DNA of 64,000 bases from Siphonobacter sp. SORGH_AS_0500 (GCF_002838835.1 NZ_NHPP01000015.1:1-64000); one strand, 5' to 3'; shown: positions 25,242 through 34,002, counted from the stretch's first letter. The notes: generated by a model from the sequence alone, not told the origin. Numbers and translations: made by a program.

Positions 25242-25625
25242 CAAGCCGATAAGCCGGGTTCTGTCATCTTTGCTGTTACACAAAAACGTCTTATCATTTA
25301 TCTAGGACGCCAGTCACCCGACGCCTCTAACGACCTACCCACCAGCACCGGACGAGCAGCCCTTCGACCCTTGCGGGTACCACTGGTTTATTTGGTCTTT
25401 CAGCCCGTGAGGTTTGCCCTGCCTCCTTTGTCACCAAAGGAGCGGTAGGCTCTTACCCTACCTTTTCACCCTTACTCTTCCGAAGAAAAGCGGTATCTTT
25501 TCTGTGGTACTAGCTGTCAGTTAACCGTCGCCAGTTAACTGCCTACCCGTTAGGTAGCACGGTGCTCTACGCTGCCCGGACTTTCCTCTTCCTTCGGTTA
25601 AAAAGGAAGCGATAAGATGGCTTGC
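25242..25625 (-). ncRNA. rnpB: RNase P RNA (class A)
   Basis: On the minus strand the P4 signature GAGGAAAGTCCGGGC lies near 25590-25573 and the universal 3' element ACAGAACCCGGCTTATCGGC near 25264-25245. In P1 the 5' end CAAGCC pairs with GGCTTG. A GGTGCTGGTGGGTAGG segment and AAGGGTGAAAAGGTAGGGTAAGAGCCTACCG agree with class A RNase P RNA. A TACCTTTG box ends 7 nt before the mature 5' end. The RNA is the catalytic subunit that trims tRNA 5' leaders. Confidence 0.95.
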
Positions 25626-25631
25626 TGCCTA

Positions 25632-25639
25632 CAAAGGTA
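25632..25639 (-). promoter_or_regulatory. -7 box of rnpB
   Basis: TACCTTTG on the minus strand ends 7 nt before the RNA 5' end deduced from P1 pairing. This internally calibrates the -7 consensus used elsewhere. Confidence 0.65.
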
Positions 25640-25786
25640 AGCAGTGAGTGGTTAGTTTTCAGTTTTCGATTTCCAGTTTTCCGTTAATTTCAGTAGTACG
25701 CTGTTCTATTAACCACAGAGTAAAGGAGTGAAAATGTATGATGTTACCTGAAAATGACCACGGAAAACAGTCCACTAATCACTAAA

Positions 25787-27232
25787 CTAAAGTCCGTCGA
25801 CATGCAATTGGACTTTTCCTTTTGCAAACACTACGGCGTATATCGATCCCGAAGTCAGGTACACCTGATCGGGGGTAATGGACTCAATTTTACCCGTTAG
25901 GGTTACTCCTTTGGCTACCTGATTTTTCGTTAATAAAGCCTGAATTTGCTTCTGAGCTTCTACGATGGGTTCGCCAACGGGAAAAGTTAAAGCTGACTGT
26001 AACGTTTTCCGCAAACGACTTTGCAATAACCAGTTCGCCGTCTTAAAGAGGAAACTACGCGTCTCCAGATCGTAATCCATGTCTCGCAAAGTAACCGATT
26101 TGCTTACTGGATCATAATAAGGAATACCCTTGAAATAGATAAATCCATCAATGCTTCCTTTCAAGCCAGCCCGAATGGCTAATGCATTGGCATCTCCATA
26201 AAGCTTAATGGAAGTTACTTCCACGGAATAGTTACCATACGTAAACTTCTGTCCCACGACGGTGTCTGATACCATTCGTTCGGCCTCGGCGTGGGAGAGT
26301 TCACTAACTAAACCAATTTTAAACTCATCGGTTGCCTGAGTCGCCAATTTTAAATCTGGAACCTGAGTGACGTTCTGAATAACAGGCTTTTCACCAAAGG
26401 CGGTCTCCGTATAGGTCTGAATACCGATGGTCGATTGAATCGTCTTGCCCACCGTCCGCAGGGGTGACATCTGAATGGAAACCGGTGTTATTTTTAACCA
26501 GGTTCTGTATTTTTCGGATACCTGGTAGGGTTGTAAAGCCGCATTCCAGGCCTGAATGACGTATTTTTTTACTTCAATATTCTTCGCAACTGCATCATCA
26601 ATACCTTTCTCAAGCGAAGATTTTTTTGAATTCAGAGCCTTATCTACCAATCCTGCGACCGGAATGGAAAGGGGCCCGAGTTTCAAAACGGGCTTGGTCA
26701 CCCAGTCATACCCCTCCAGTTTGGTGGTCGTATGAGCATCCCAGTTGGGAGCAATCATAAACCGCGTCGACAAACGAACGTCGATCTCGAAATTGAGCTC
26801 TTTTTCGGTAGATAACCCCAAAACGCTATAACGGGTTTTAATCCATATTTTTAGCGGAACCTTCAGATTCAAAGAACTTTCATTCGCGACGCTGGCTCCG
26901 GGTGTAACCAGGATACGGCCTCGTTTCCAGACCCGGGCCATGAGATCATCCTGATCTTCGTAACTCAGGTCTTCATAAATCAAATCTGTTAAATTGGCAT
27001 TAATCTGACGTTCTACTTCCAGTAATGAAATGTCAACGGGAAGATTAATAGTTGAGAGGTATCGACGACTTTCCACTTGTTTCTTCGTGTAGAGATACGA
27101 TTCCTTGGGGGCTGGCGGATTGCTGGACACCGAACGTTTCGGTTGACAGCCCCCGAGCGAAATCAAAAAAAGGAATCCAATTGCCGCCCAAAAACCACTG
27201 GAAAAAGGAAAACGGCACTGATAATGATGCAT
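25787..27232 (-). CDS. DUF4403 family lipoprotein
   Basis: This 481-aa protein has an N-terminal hydrophobic stretch and lipobox ISLGGC, so it is likely an outer-membrane or periplasmic lipoprotein. The remainder matches the Bacteroidota DUF4403 family: STINLPVDISLLEVERQIN near the start, LNLKVPLKIWIKTRYSVL, YDWVTKPVLKLGPLSIPVAGLVDKAL, and a second half with VGQKFTYGNYSVEVTSIKLYGDANALAIRAGLKG. The two halves look like two lipid-binding TULIP-like (BPI-type) beta/alpha modules, which would be consistent with lipid handling. That is inference; no function is established. It is monocistronic between rnpB and an inverted-repeat-bounded spacer. Confidence 0.88.
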   Translation of the reverse strand: MHHYQCRFPFSSGFWAAIGFLFLISLGGCQPKRSVSSNPPAPKESYLYTKKQVESRRYLSTINLPVDISLLEVERQINANLTDLIYEDLSYEDQDDLMARVWKRGRILVTPGASVANESSLNLKVPLKIWIKTRYSVLGLSTEKELNFEIDVRLSTRFMIAPNWDAHTTTKLEGYDWVTKPVLKLGPLSIPVAGLVDKALNSKKSSLEKGIDDAVAKNIEVKKYVIQAWNAALQPYQVSEKYRTWLKITPVSIQMSPLRTVGKTIQSTIGIQTYTETAFGEKPVIQNVTQVPDLKLATQATDEFKIGLVSELSHAEAERMVSDTVVGQKFTYGNYSVEVTSIKLYGDANALAIRAGLKGSIDGFIYFKGIPYYDPVSKSVTLRDMDYDLETRSFLFKTANWLLQSRLRKTLQSALTFPVGEPIVEAQKQIQALLTKNQVAKGVTLTGKIESITPDQVYLTSGSIYAVVFAKGKVQLHVDGL

Positions 27233-27341
27233 TACTTAGGGAATTCGGAATGATGGAATAATGAATATGATAGGAGTACGAATGAATCAATACATTTATT
27301 CCCTAAAAGATTTTACCAGCAGTAAATTTTTGAATTTTCAG

Positions 27342-27556
27342 TTGTCGGTTTACCGTTTTCAGTTGGGTAAAGATGCGATGCATTGCGTGTAAAACGCTGT
27401 TGTCGTGGCTGCACGCTCTTTCGGATTTATAATCCCCATGTACGGATCACAGATCCGTAACAGACTGGTTCTGGATTGCAAATCCAGAACAGCGTAGGAA
27501 AGAATTAGCTACAACGAACCTACTTTTATCTTGTATTGAAAACTGAAAACAGTAAA
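27342..27556. repeat. Spacer element bounded by 17-bp inverted repeats
   Basis: GTTTACCGTTTTCAGTT (about 27349-27365) and AACTGAAAACAGTAAAC (about 27540-27556) are inverted repeats matching at 16 of 17 positions. The roughly 170 nt between them hold two small palindromes, ACGGATC-ACA-GATCCGT (27442-27458) and GTTCTGGATT-GCA-AATCCAGAAC (27468-27490), and no ORF. Confidence 0.6.
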
Positions 27557-28501
27557 CTATTTAATTTTCACCCGGGTAGCTCCATATCCAAACTTCTCTT
27601 TCTGAGCATCAGAGAAAAACGCTACGTGGGGGTGACGACCTAGTTTGCGGTGAATCTCCGTGCGAAGAGTCCCGTTACCAACGCCATGAATGAAAATGAT
27701 TTCGTCCAGACCGTGAGCAACGGCGTTTTCCAGGGCGGTATTAAACGTTTTCATCTGAAGCTCCAGCATTTCGGCATTATCCATCGCCAGGAAATGACGG
27801 GTTAACTTTTCAATGTGCAGATCAACCGTAGTTTCGGGTTTTTCGAGTACCGGCTTTACTTCTTCCACTTTCTTCTCTGTCAGACTTTCTTTCAGTTTTT
27901 CGGGCTGAATATTTTCTTCATCCAGTTGAAATAAGTGTCCGACCTGGTCAAGCACGGGAATCCGCTGCTTCGTTTTAAAGAAAGTCCCTGCCCGGAAACG
28001 GATTTTCTTTTCCAAGGGCGGCCGTACCTGCATAAAGGCTAGGCGAGAGAACAAAGCCTGAACGGTAAATACGCCCCAGCTTTCAAAATCCTTTACCTGC
28101 CAGTCGCCCGTTTTCTGGCTGCTGCGAGCTTTCAGAATGCCTGATCCCAGGCTTTTGAAATGAGGTTCAGAACCATTGATAACTGAGAAAGGAACGTCCC
28201 AATCCGTATTATTAACGATATACATCGTCATTTCCCGGTCATTTACGGGAATAAAAGCCAGGTATAAGCCTTTGTTGGCGACAACTTCCGAATGACGAGG
28301 CTTAATCGCATCCGTATTTTGAGCAGGAACGGTCCGGAACCGGTTTTTCTCTTCTGGTGAAATCAGCGATACTTCCCGCTTTTGCACGGGAATCCGGAAA
28401 CCGGCTTCAATTTCTACTTCTACCAAATCTCCCGCCAGGAATTTAGTAATAATGCCTTCTTCGCGGCCATGCACCAACCGAACTCGATCTCCAATATTCA
28501 T
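27557..28501 (-). CDS. DUF2027 and Smr domain protein
   Basis: This 314-aa protein begins with a KOW/SH3-like segment (NIGDRVRLVHGREEGIITKFLAGDLVEVEIEAGFRIPV, 2-39). The DUF2027 region follows (about 75-200, YLAFIPVNDREMTMYIVNNTDWDVPF). A short charged linker precedes a C-terminal Smr domain (about 225-314) with the motifs VDLHIEKL and HGVGNGTLR, the DxH and HGxG signatures of Smr endonuclease domains. MutS2-like Smr domains cut branched DNA or RNA. Its cellular role in Bacteroidota is unknown. TACCTTTG 29 nt upstream is a likely promoter box, and the gene is divergent from fabG across a large repeat-rich spacer. Confidence 0.92.
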   Translation of the reverse strand: MNIGDRVRLVHGREEGIITKFLAGDLVEVEIEAGFRIPVQKREVSLISPEEKNRFRTVPAQNTDAIKPRHSEVVANKGLYLAFIPVNDREMTMYIVNNTDWDVPFSVINGSEPHFKSLGSGILKARSSQKTGDWQVKDFESWGVFTVQALFSRLAFMQVRPPLEKKIRFRAGTFFKTKQRIPVLDQVGHLFQLDEENIQPEKLKESLTEKKVEEVKPVLEKPETTVDLHIEKLTRHFLAMDNAEMLELQMKTFNTALENAVAHGLDEIIFIHGVGNGTLRTEIHRKLGRHPHVAFFSDAQKEKFGYGATRVKIK

Positions 28502-28529
28502 AGTAATTCATAGTATTCACTTGAAATAG

Positions 28530-28537
28530 CAAAGGTA
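28530..28537 (-). promoter_or_regulatory. Candidate -7 box for the DUF2027-Smr gene
   Basis: The minus strand reads TACCTTTG, 29 nt before the ATG. No -33 TTG is seen. Confidence 0.5.
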
Positions 28538-28564
28538 AGGGGTTTTGAGCGGCCGCCGCTGCGG

Positions 28565-28671
28565 TTTTGAGTTTTGAGTTTTGAGTTTTGAGTTTTGAGT
28601 TTTCAGTTTTCAGTTTTCAGTTTTCAGTTTTCAGTTTTCAGTTTTCAGTTTTCAGTTTTCAGTTTTCAGTT
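28565..28671 (+). repeat. Heptanucleotide array (TTTTGAG)n then (TTTTCAG)n
   Basis: About 15 units. The first part is TTTTGAG, switching to TTTTCAG in the second. It is preceded by the GC-rich 16-mer GCGGCCGCCGCTGCGG (28549-28564), which also precedes the array at 33.47 kb. A conserved double-hairpin module follows at once. Confidence 0.95.
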
Positions 28672-29044
28672 GGAAAGAGAAACCCGTAAAGGTAGGCAAG
28701 ACGTTTGGAAAGGGAACCATAACCCCGGAGGGGTTGAACCTGAATAGCCCCGGATGATAATCCGGGGTAACCAGTCTGGACATTTCTGCCACCCTGACTG
28801 GTGTCTTCACCAGCCCTTACTAAAAGCATAGTGGTTGGTGAGGACACCAACCAGGGCGGAAACCTGTAAAGGTAGGGAAGGGGTTTGAAAAGGGAGACTT
28901 TAACCCCGGAGGGGTTTAATATGCATAGCCCCGGATGACAATCCGGGGTAACCAGTCTGGACATTTCTGCCACCCTAGCTGGTGTCTTCACCAGCCATCC
29001 ATATAAAGCATAGTGGTTGGTGTCCTCACCAACCAGGGTGATGG
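28671..29044 (+). repeat. Tandem pair of composite repeats (double-hairpin module plus paired palindrome)
   Basis: Module copies 4 (28671-28768) and 5 (28860-28949) are each followed by AACCAGTCTGGACATTTCTGCCACCCT and then a paired palindrome (28789-28860 and 28968-29044). The unit of about 188 nt is thus duplicated in tandem. In the second unit the last palindrome has its loop inverted (TCCT for AGGA). Confidence 0.85.
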
Positions 29045-29145
29045 AATCATAACTGGGCCGACCCTAACGATCCGTCACTAATCACTATACACCAACCATG
29101 GCGGATGGATGACGAGCTGGGGAGAATGCCGGGGTTGGTGTTATA

Positions 29146-29232
29146 AAAACAGAGAAAGAGAAATCCGTAATGGCGTTTTGAAAAGGTAAGTAATAACCCC
29201 ACGGGAATCAAACATGAATAACCCCGGGTCAT
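29146..29232 (+). repeat. Degenerate double-hairpin module
   Basis: The sequence follows the module order (GAGAAATCCGTAATGG, then AACCCCACGGG and AACCCCGGG) but both hairpins have lost their partner arms, so this looks like a decaying copy. From here to the fabG promoter I see nothing else. Confidence 0.6.
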
Positions 29233-29442
29233 CCAGAAATTTTAATTAATGACATTTGAGTACCAGGGATAGTATGGCCTGCACGTCAGGGAGCTTTAAT
29301 GAAATAAGAGATAAAAAACCATCCATAATCAAGTGAGAAATCTACGCCTTTGCTGGTGGATTTTCTTTTCGGGACGAAGGGTAAATCGTAAACAGAAAAC
29401 AGAAAACTGCTAACTCTAAACTGAATTCTAATTTTGTGCGGT

Positions 29443-29450
29443 TAATTTTG
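29443..29450 (+). promoter_or_regulatory. Candidate -7 box for fabG
   Basis: TAATTTTG occurs at 29443-29450 and again at 29429-29436. Both precede the ATG at 29481 and overlap a possible GTG start at 29436, which argues against that upstream start. Confidence 0.45.
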
Positions 29451-29480
29451 TTACTTGTACTTCAAACACTTTTATTAGTT

Positions 29481-30227
29481 ATGCCTTTATTAGAAGGAAA
29501 AGTTGCCCTGATTACGGGAGCTTCCCGGGGAATTGGCCGGGCCATTGCCACACGCTTCGCTCAGGAAGGTGCTTCCGTAGCCTTTACTTATTTGTCGAGT
29601 GTAGAAAAAGGTCAGGCTCTTGAAGCAGAATTGGCCGCTCTGGGCGTTAAAGCCAAGGGATACCGTTCAGATGCTTCTGATTTCAAGGCAGCGGAAGAAC
29701 TCGTTGCACAGGTTGTGGCTGATTTCGGAACGCTGGATGTGCTGGTTAACAATGCTGGTATTACCAAAGACGGTCTGTTGATGCGGATGACGGAAGAGGC
29801 TTGGGACGAAGTAATCCGGGTGAACCTGAAGTCCGTATTTAACCTGACGAAAGCGGCTACTCGCACCATGATGAAAGCCAAGAGCGGTTCAATCATCAAC
29901 CTGACGTCTATCGTTGGCGTTCGTGGAAATGCAGGGCAGGCTAACTACGCGGCTTCTAAAGCGGGAATCATTGGTTTTACGAAATCAGTTGCCCTGGAAT
30001 TAGCGAGCCGTAACGTTCGCTCCAATGCCATTGCTCCCGGTTTCATCGTTACCGAAATGACGGGTGAAGTAAACGAGAAAGCCGTAGAAGAATGGATGAA
30101 CTCCATCCCTATGAAACGCGGTGGCGAGCCTGAAGAAGTGGCCGACGCCTGCGTATTCCTGGGTTCTGATATGTCAAAATATATTACAGGTCAAACGATC
30201 CACGTAAACGGTGGTTTATTGACCTAG
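29481..30227 (+). CDS. fabG: 3-oxoacyl-[acyl-carrier-protein] reductase FabG
   Basis: This 248-aa short-chain dehydrogenase/reductase reduces 3-oxoacyl-ACP with NADPH in fatty acid elongation. It has the cofactor motif TGASRGIG (12-19), NNAG, the catalytic Ser in NLTSIVG, and the YxxxK pair in NYAASKAG. RSNAIAPGFIVTEMT and the C-terminal TGQTIHVNGGL fit FabG rather than other SDRs. The start ATG 29481 (MPLLEGKVALIT) is preferred to an upstream GTG because the latter overlaps promoter-like boxes. It is monocistronic here, separate from other fatty-acid genes. It is divergent from the DUF2027-Smr gene, with about 980 nt of repeats between. Confidence 0.95.
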   Translation: MPLLEGKVALITGASRGIGRAIATRFAQEGASVAFTYLSSVEKGQALEAELAALGVKAKGYRSDASDFKAAEELVAQVVADFGTLDVLVNNAGITKDGLLMRMTEEAWDEVIRVNLKSVFNLTKAATRTMMKAKSGSIINLTSIVGVRGNAGQANYAASKAGIIGFTKSVALELASRNVRSNAIAPGFIVTEMTGEVNEKAVEEWMNSIPMKRGGEPEEVADACVFLGSDMSKYITGQTIHVNGGLLT

Positions 30228-30249
30228 GAAATGTGTTTGGGAGTTAATA

Positions 30250-30355
30250 GGTTTTGAGTTTTGGGTTATTAGTTAAAAGTAGATAAAGGCTGCCACCACG
30301 TCTTGTACTGATAACTCAAAACCCAAAACTCGAAACTCAAAACCCCAAACCCAAA
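30250..30355. repeat. Inverted heptad-like words between fabG and the VWA gene
   Basis: GGTTTTGAGTTTTGGGTTAT on the left faces ATAACTCAAAACCCAAAACTC on the right, followed by further AAAACCC units. The arms can pair over about 14-20 nt. This resembles the 31-bp inverted repeat in the ebo cluster. Confidence 0.55.
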
Positions 30356-30367
30356 ACGCTAACCCAT

Positions 30368-32425
30368 TTGAACTTCGTTTTTCAGTCGTCGCCGTGGTGG
30401 ATTCCGTTATGCCTTTTGGTGGGTGGACTCTACGCTTTTCTTCTTTATCAACCCAAGTCTTCCTGGAGTAAACCTGCTAATCTGGCTTTAGCCGGGCTTC
30501 GGTTCGTAGTAGTGTCTACGCTATGTTTGTTATTGCTCAATGTATTACTGAGGCAAACGGAAGTTAGTATAGAAAAGAAAACGGTGGTTTTGGCTCTGGA
30601 TAATTCCGCTTCGGTAGGAAAACTGGGCGAAAACCTGATGGCCGGACTAAAAAAACTGAGTGAATCTTTACAGGATAAGGGTTATACCGTCGCCCTGCAA
30701 ACCCTACGAGAAACGCCTGTTTCAACGTTGGACTCTGTGCAATTTACCCAAAAATCGACGGATCTTTCCGGCTTATTGAGTCATGTCAAAACCAATCTCG
30801 AAGGCCGAAACGTGACGGACGTAGTGCTGCTTTCAGACGGCATTATTAATCGCGGAGCTTCACCGACTTTCAATTCTTACCCCTTTCCCATTCATGCCTT
30901 GGCGGTAGGAGATACGACTCCAAAACGCGACGTTAATCTGAAATCTCTTTCGGCTAATCAAATTGCTTATCTGGGAAATCAGTTTCCGTTACAAGCCGAT
31001 GTAGTAGCGGATGGGTATGCCGGAAAAACGGCGACCGTTCTCCTTCGGAAAGGCGGGCAAACCTTAAGCCAGCAAACCGTTCGCTTTGATAAAGAAAATG
31101 CTTTAGCGACGGTTAATTTCACAACTCAGGCTTCGGCCAAAGGCATTCAGCATTTGACGGTTGAAGTACTGCCATTACCTGGTGAATTCAATACTCGGAA
31201 TAACCGAAAAGATGTTTACATCGAAGTCATTGATGGTCGGCAAAAGATATTAGTAGTGGCTTCTGCTCCGCACCCGGACATTAAAGCCATTCGTAGTATT
31301 ATTGAAAAAAATGACAATTTTGAATTTGATTTTCAGATTGTTAACCCCATTTCTCCGGCTCAGCCTTCTGACAAAAAATATGATTTAATAATCTTTCATC
31401 AGCAACCGGATGCCTTTAATTCGGCTGGACCGTATATCAAAAGATTACTGGATACGGGTGTTCCAGCTTTCTGGATTGTGGCCAGTCAAACGGGTACAAC
31501 GCCCTTAAATAATGCTCAGCAGATTGCTCAGATTCAGTCGCAACCGGGACAGGTGGATAAGGTAACCGGATTCTACAACCGCAATTTTACCCGATTGAAT
31601 CTGAACCCTGAAACGATGGAGTTACTGCGTCGGCTCCCACCTATGACGGTGCCTTTTGGGGAAGTGAAGCCGTTGGCCAATTCGGAAGTCGTACTGTATC
31701 AGAAAAAGAATAACATCGAGACCACGAAACCTCTCTTAGTATTGAATACGGGGGCTAAACGCGGGGCAATATTACTAGGAGAAGGGCTATGGGAATGGCG
31801 TTTGGAGGAGTATCGGTTAACCGAAAAACAGGAAGCCGTAGATGATCTTTTTACGAAAATTATTCAGTTTTTATCAGCAAAAGACGATAAGCGAAAATTG
31901 CGGGTATATCCCACGCAGCATCAGTTCCAGATTGAAGATAGAGTGTCCTTGGAAACTGAAATTTATAACGATCTCTACGAGCGAATTTATGGTCCGGAAG
32001 TAGCCCTAAGTGTAACGGATGAAAAAGGACAGACTCGCAAGTATACCTATGTTTCTTCTGCCAGTCGATTTGAAATCAGTAACTTACCCGTTGGAGTTTA
32101 CAAATATACGGCAACGGCAAAAGTGTTGGGCAAAGACGAAACGGCTTCGGGTGAATTTATCATTCGGGATGAACAACTGGAGCTAGCCAATACCACCGCT
32201 GACTATAATGGCCTACGCCAGTTGAGCCAGCAGACGGGTGGACAGTTTTTTACGGCTAGTCAATTAGATAACCTTGAAAAAGCATTAGTAAGCCGCGATT
32301 TACCCGATAAACTTACCAGTACGGAAGATCTCCGTGAACCCATTAACTTACGCTGGATTTTCTTCATTCTTATTACGCTGTTGGCTTTGGAATGGGGCGT
32401 TCGGAAATACCTTGGGAGTTATTAG
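30368..32425 (+). CDS. von Willebrand factor A domain membrane protein
   Basis: This 685-aa protein has two N-terminal hydrophobic segments (about 9-27 and 38-60) and a C-terminal one (about 660-678), which suggests a large periplasmic part anchored at both ends. The VWA domain (about 75-215) has a near-canonical MIDAS motif, LDNSASVG, and VVLLSDGIINRG. A later glutamine amidotransferase-like segment (KYDLIIFHQQPDAF, VPAFWIVASQTG) and an Ig-like region (SLETEIYNDLYERIYGPEV) follow. The start codon is TTG 30368 (reads NFVFQSSPWWIPLC). Similar proteins occur in Bacteroidota, often near BatA/BatB aerotolerance genes, but none is here. The function is unknown. Confidence 0.85.
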   Translation: MNFVFQSSPWWIPLCLLVGGLYAFLLYQPKSSWSKPANLALAGLRFVVVSTLCLLLLNVLLRQTEVSIEKKTVVLALDNSASVGKLGENLMAGLKKLSESLQDKGYTVALQTLRETPVSTLDSVQFTQKSTDLSGLLSHVKTNLEGRNVTDVVLLSDGIINRGASPTFNSYPFPIHALAVGDTTPKRDVNLKSLSANQIAYLGNQFPLQADVVADGYAGKTATVLLRKGGQTLSQQTVRFDKENALATVNFTTQASAKGIQHLTVEVLPLPGEFNTRNNRKDVYIEVIDGRQKILVVASAPHPDIKAIRSIIEKNDNFEFDFQIVNPISPAQPSDKKYDLIIFHQQPDAFNSAGPYIKRLLDTGVPAFWIVASQTGTTPLNNAQQIAQIQSQPGQVDKVTGFYNRNFTRLNLNPETMELLRRLPPMTVPFGEVKPLANSEVVLYQKKNNIETTKPLLVLNTGAKRGAILLGEGLWEWRLEEYRLTEKQEAVDDLFTKIIQFLSAKDDKRKLRVYPTQHQFQIEDRVSLETEIYNDLYERIYGPEVALSVTDEKGQTRKYTYVSSASRFEISNLPVGVYKYTATAKVLGKDETASGEFIIRDEQLELANTTADYNGLRQLSQQTGGQFFTASQLDNLEKALVSRDLPDKLTSTEDLREPINLRWIFFILITLLALEWGVRKYLGSY

Positions 32426-32547
32426 GGGTAGTTTTGAGATTATTTGTTTATAACACTTGATTCATTCCTTTTCCTAACTTCTAAAAGAGGCCAATTCTGA
32501 ATAATACGCAGGCACTTGGCTGGGATGTATTTTATTTGCAACTCAGA

Positions 32548-33441
32548 ATGTTTCTTATGCGTATACTTTTCCTGATCCTTTTAGTGACCACATCATCGGT
32601 TTTCGGCCAGATTCGGCAGGATCGACTGAATGGATTATTAATCGGGCAGGGGGTAGGTTTCGCCGGAACGATTTATGGTTTGAGCAAGGCTTGGTATAAA
32701 AAGCCGCTGAAAAACTTCCATACGTTCAACGACAATCAGGAGTGGTTGCAGATTGACAAGGCCGGCCATGCGTATACCGCTTACCAGATCGCCCGCATCG
32801 GAATGGCGGCTTACCAATGGGCGGGAATGAATAATAAGCAGGCGGCCGTTTCGGGAGCTACCAGCGGAATTACCTTCATGTTACCCATCGAAGTCCTGGA
32901 TGGGTTTTCGCCCGAATACGGTTTTTCTCTGGGTGACATTGCGGCGAATGTAACGGGCCCGGCTCTATTGGTTGCTCAGCAGTTAAGCTGGGGAGAAGTT
33001 CGTTTCACGCCCAAGTGGAGTGTTCACTCCACTAAACTCGCCCGGGAACGTCCAGAATTATTAGGAAGAAGCTGGAATGAAAGCTGGCTGAAAGATTACA
33101 ATGGGCAAACGTATTGGCTGTCCGTAAATCCTGCTTCTTTTCAGAAACTAGATGATCGTCAGATTCGCTGGCCTAAGCTGATGAACATCGCCGTAGGGTA
33201 CGGCATTGATAATATGATTTCTGCCGATTACGAGAAAAGTGTGGCGATGGGCCGTCGCCCGGTTCGGCAGTTTTTCATCTCTCCTGACCTGGATTTAACC
33301 CGAATTCCTACGCATTCTAACCTTCTCCGCAGTTTGCTTTTTATTGCCAATTGCTTCAAAATCCCGGCTCCAGCGGTAGAATTCCGGGTTTCTAAGGTTC
33401 CCCCCAAGTTCAAAGTAAAAGTGCATCCGGTTTATTTTTAG
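32548..33441 (+). CDS. DUF2279 family protein, predicted outer-membrane or periplasmic
   Basis: This protein of about 297 aa has a signal peptide (MRILFLILLVTTSSVFGQ; alternative start ATG 32557). It matches DUF2279 (YfiM-like): LLIGQGVGFAGTIYGLSKAWY, KNFHTFNDNQEWLQIDKAGHAYTAYQIAR, GATSGITFMLPIEVLDGFSPEYGFSLGDIAANVTG. The DKxGHxxxAY segment and Gly-rich hydrophobic stretches point to a membrane-associated protein. The function is not known for the family. An upstream in-frame TTG at 32536 is less likely than the ATGs. The next gene is convergent, beyond a long heptanucleotide array. Confidence 0.88.
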   Translation: MFLMRILFLILLVTTSSVFGQIRQDRLNGLLIGQGVGFAGTIYGLSKAWYKKPLKNFHTFNDNQEWLQIDKAGHAYTAYQIARIGMAAYQWAGMNNKQAAVSGATSGITFMLPIEVLDGFSPEYGFSLGDIAANVTGPALLVAQQLSWGEVRFTPKWSVHSTKLARERPELLGRSWNESWLKDYNGQTYWLSVNPASFQKLDDRQIRWPKLMNIAVGYGIDNMISADYEKSVAMGRRPVRQFFISPDLDLTRIPTHSNLLRSLLFIANCFKIPAPAVEFRVSKVPPKFKVKVHPVYF

Positions 33442-33470
33442 TTTTTCAGTTTTGAGCGGCCGCCGCTGCG

Positions 33471-33654
33471 GTTTTGAGTTTTGAGTTTTGAGTTTTGAGT
33501 TTTCAGTTTTGAGTTTTGAGTTTTGAGTTTTGAGTTTTGAGTTTTCAGTTTTGAGTTTTGAGTTTTGAGTTTTGAGTTTTGAGTTTTGAGTTTTCAGTTT
33601 TCAGTTTTCAGTTTTCAGTTTTCAGTTTTCAGTTTTCAGTTTTCAGTTTTCAGT
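33471..33654 (+). repeat. Longest heptanucleotide array, (TTTTGAG)n with (TTTTCAG)n, about 26 units
   Basis: TTTTGAG and TTTTCAG blocks alternate and the array ends in a pure TTTTCAG run. It is preceded by GCGGCCGCCGCTGCGG (33456-33471), exactly as at 28549. A double-hairpin module follows directly at 33654. Confidence 0.95.
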
Positions 33655-33754
33655 TGGAAAGGGAGAACCTGTAAAGTTAGACAAGACGTTTGGAAATGGA
33701 AGGTATAACCCCAGCGGGGTTTAATTATCAATAGCCCCGGGTGCAACCCGGGGT
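33654..33754 (+). repeat. Conserved double-hairpin module, copy 7
   Basis: Starts GGAAAGGGAGAACCTGTAAA, then AACCCCAGCGGGGTT and CCCCGGGTGCAACCCGGGG. A rearranged partial copy (CCCTGGATCACATCCGGGG, then AACCCCAGAGGAG) follows at about 33808-33862. Confidence 0.85.
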
Positions 33755-34002
33755 GAGATGCAAGGTAGATAAATCCGATCTGGATGGACCCAAGTGATAA
33801 CCTAGGCAAACGATCCCTGGATCACATCCGGGGATCGTTTAAGTTTAACCCCAGAGGAGTTTTTGCCTACATCTTTCATTCAGAGCGTAGCGAAGGACCT
33901 TTCGTCTTTTAAGTAACCCATTCCTTTTATACAAGACTTTCGTAAACTACAGGTATTCCCATTCCTGTATGAATTCTCTTATTTCGTCCAAGATAACAGG
34001 TT

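Noticed and set aside
25203..25448. Plus-strand frame over the rnpB 3' half
   Set aside because: Entirely antisense to the RNase P RNA.
15645..33654. Tandem arrays as CRISPR
   Set aside because: Units of 7 or 15 nt are contiguous, with no spacers and no cas genes nearby.
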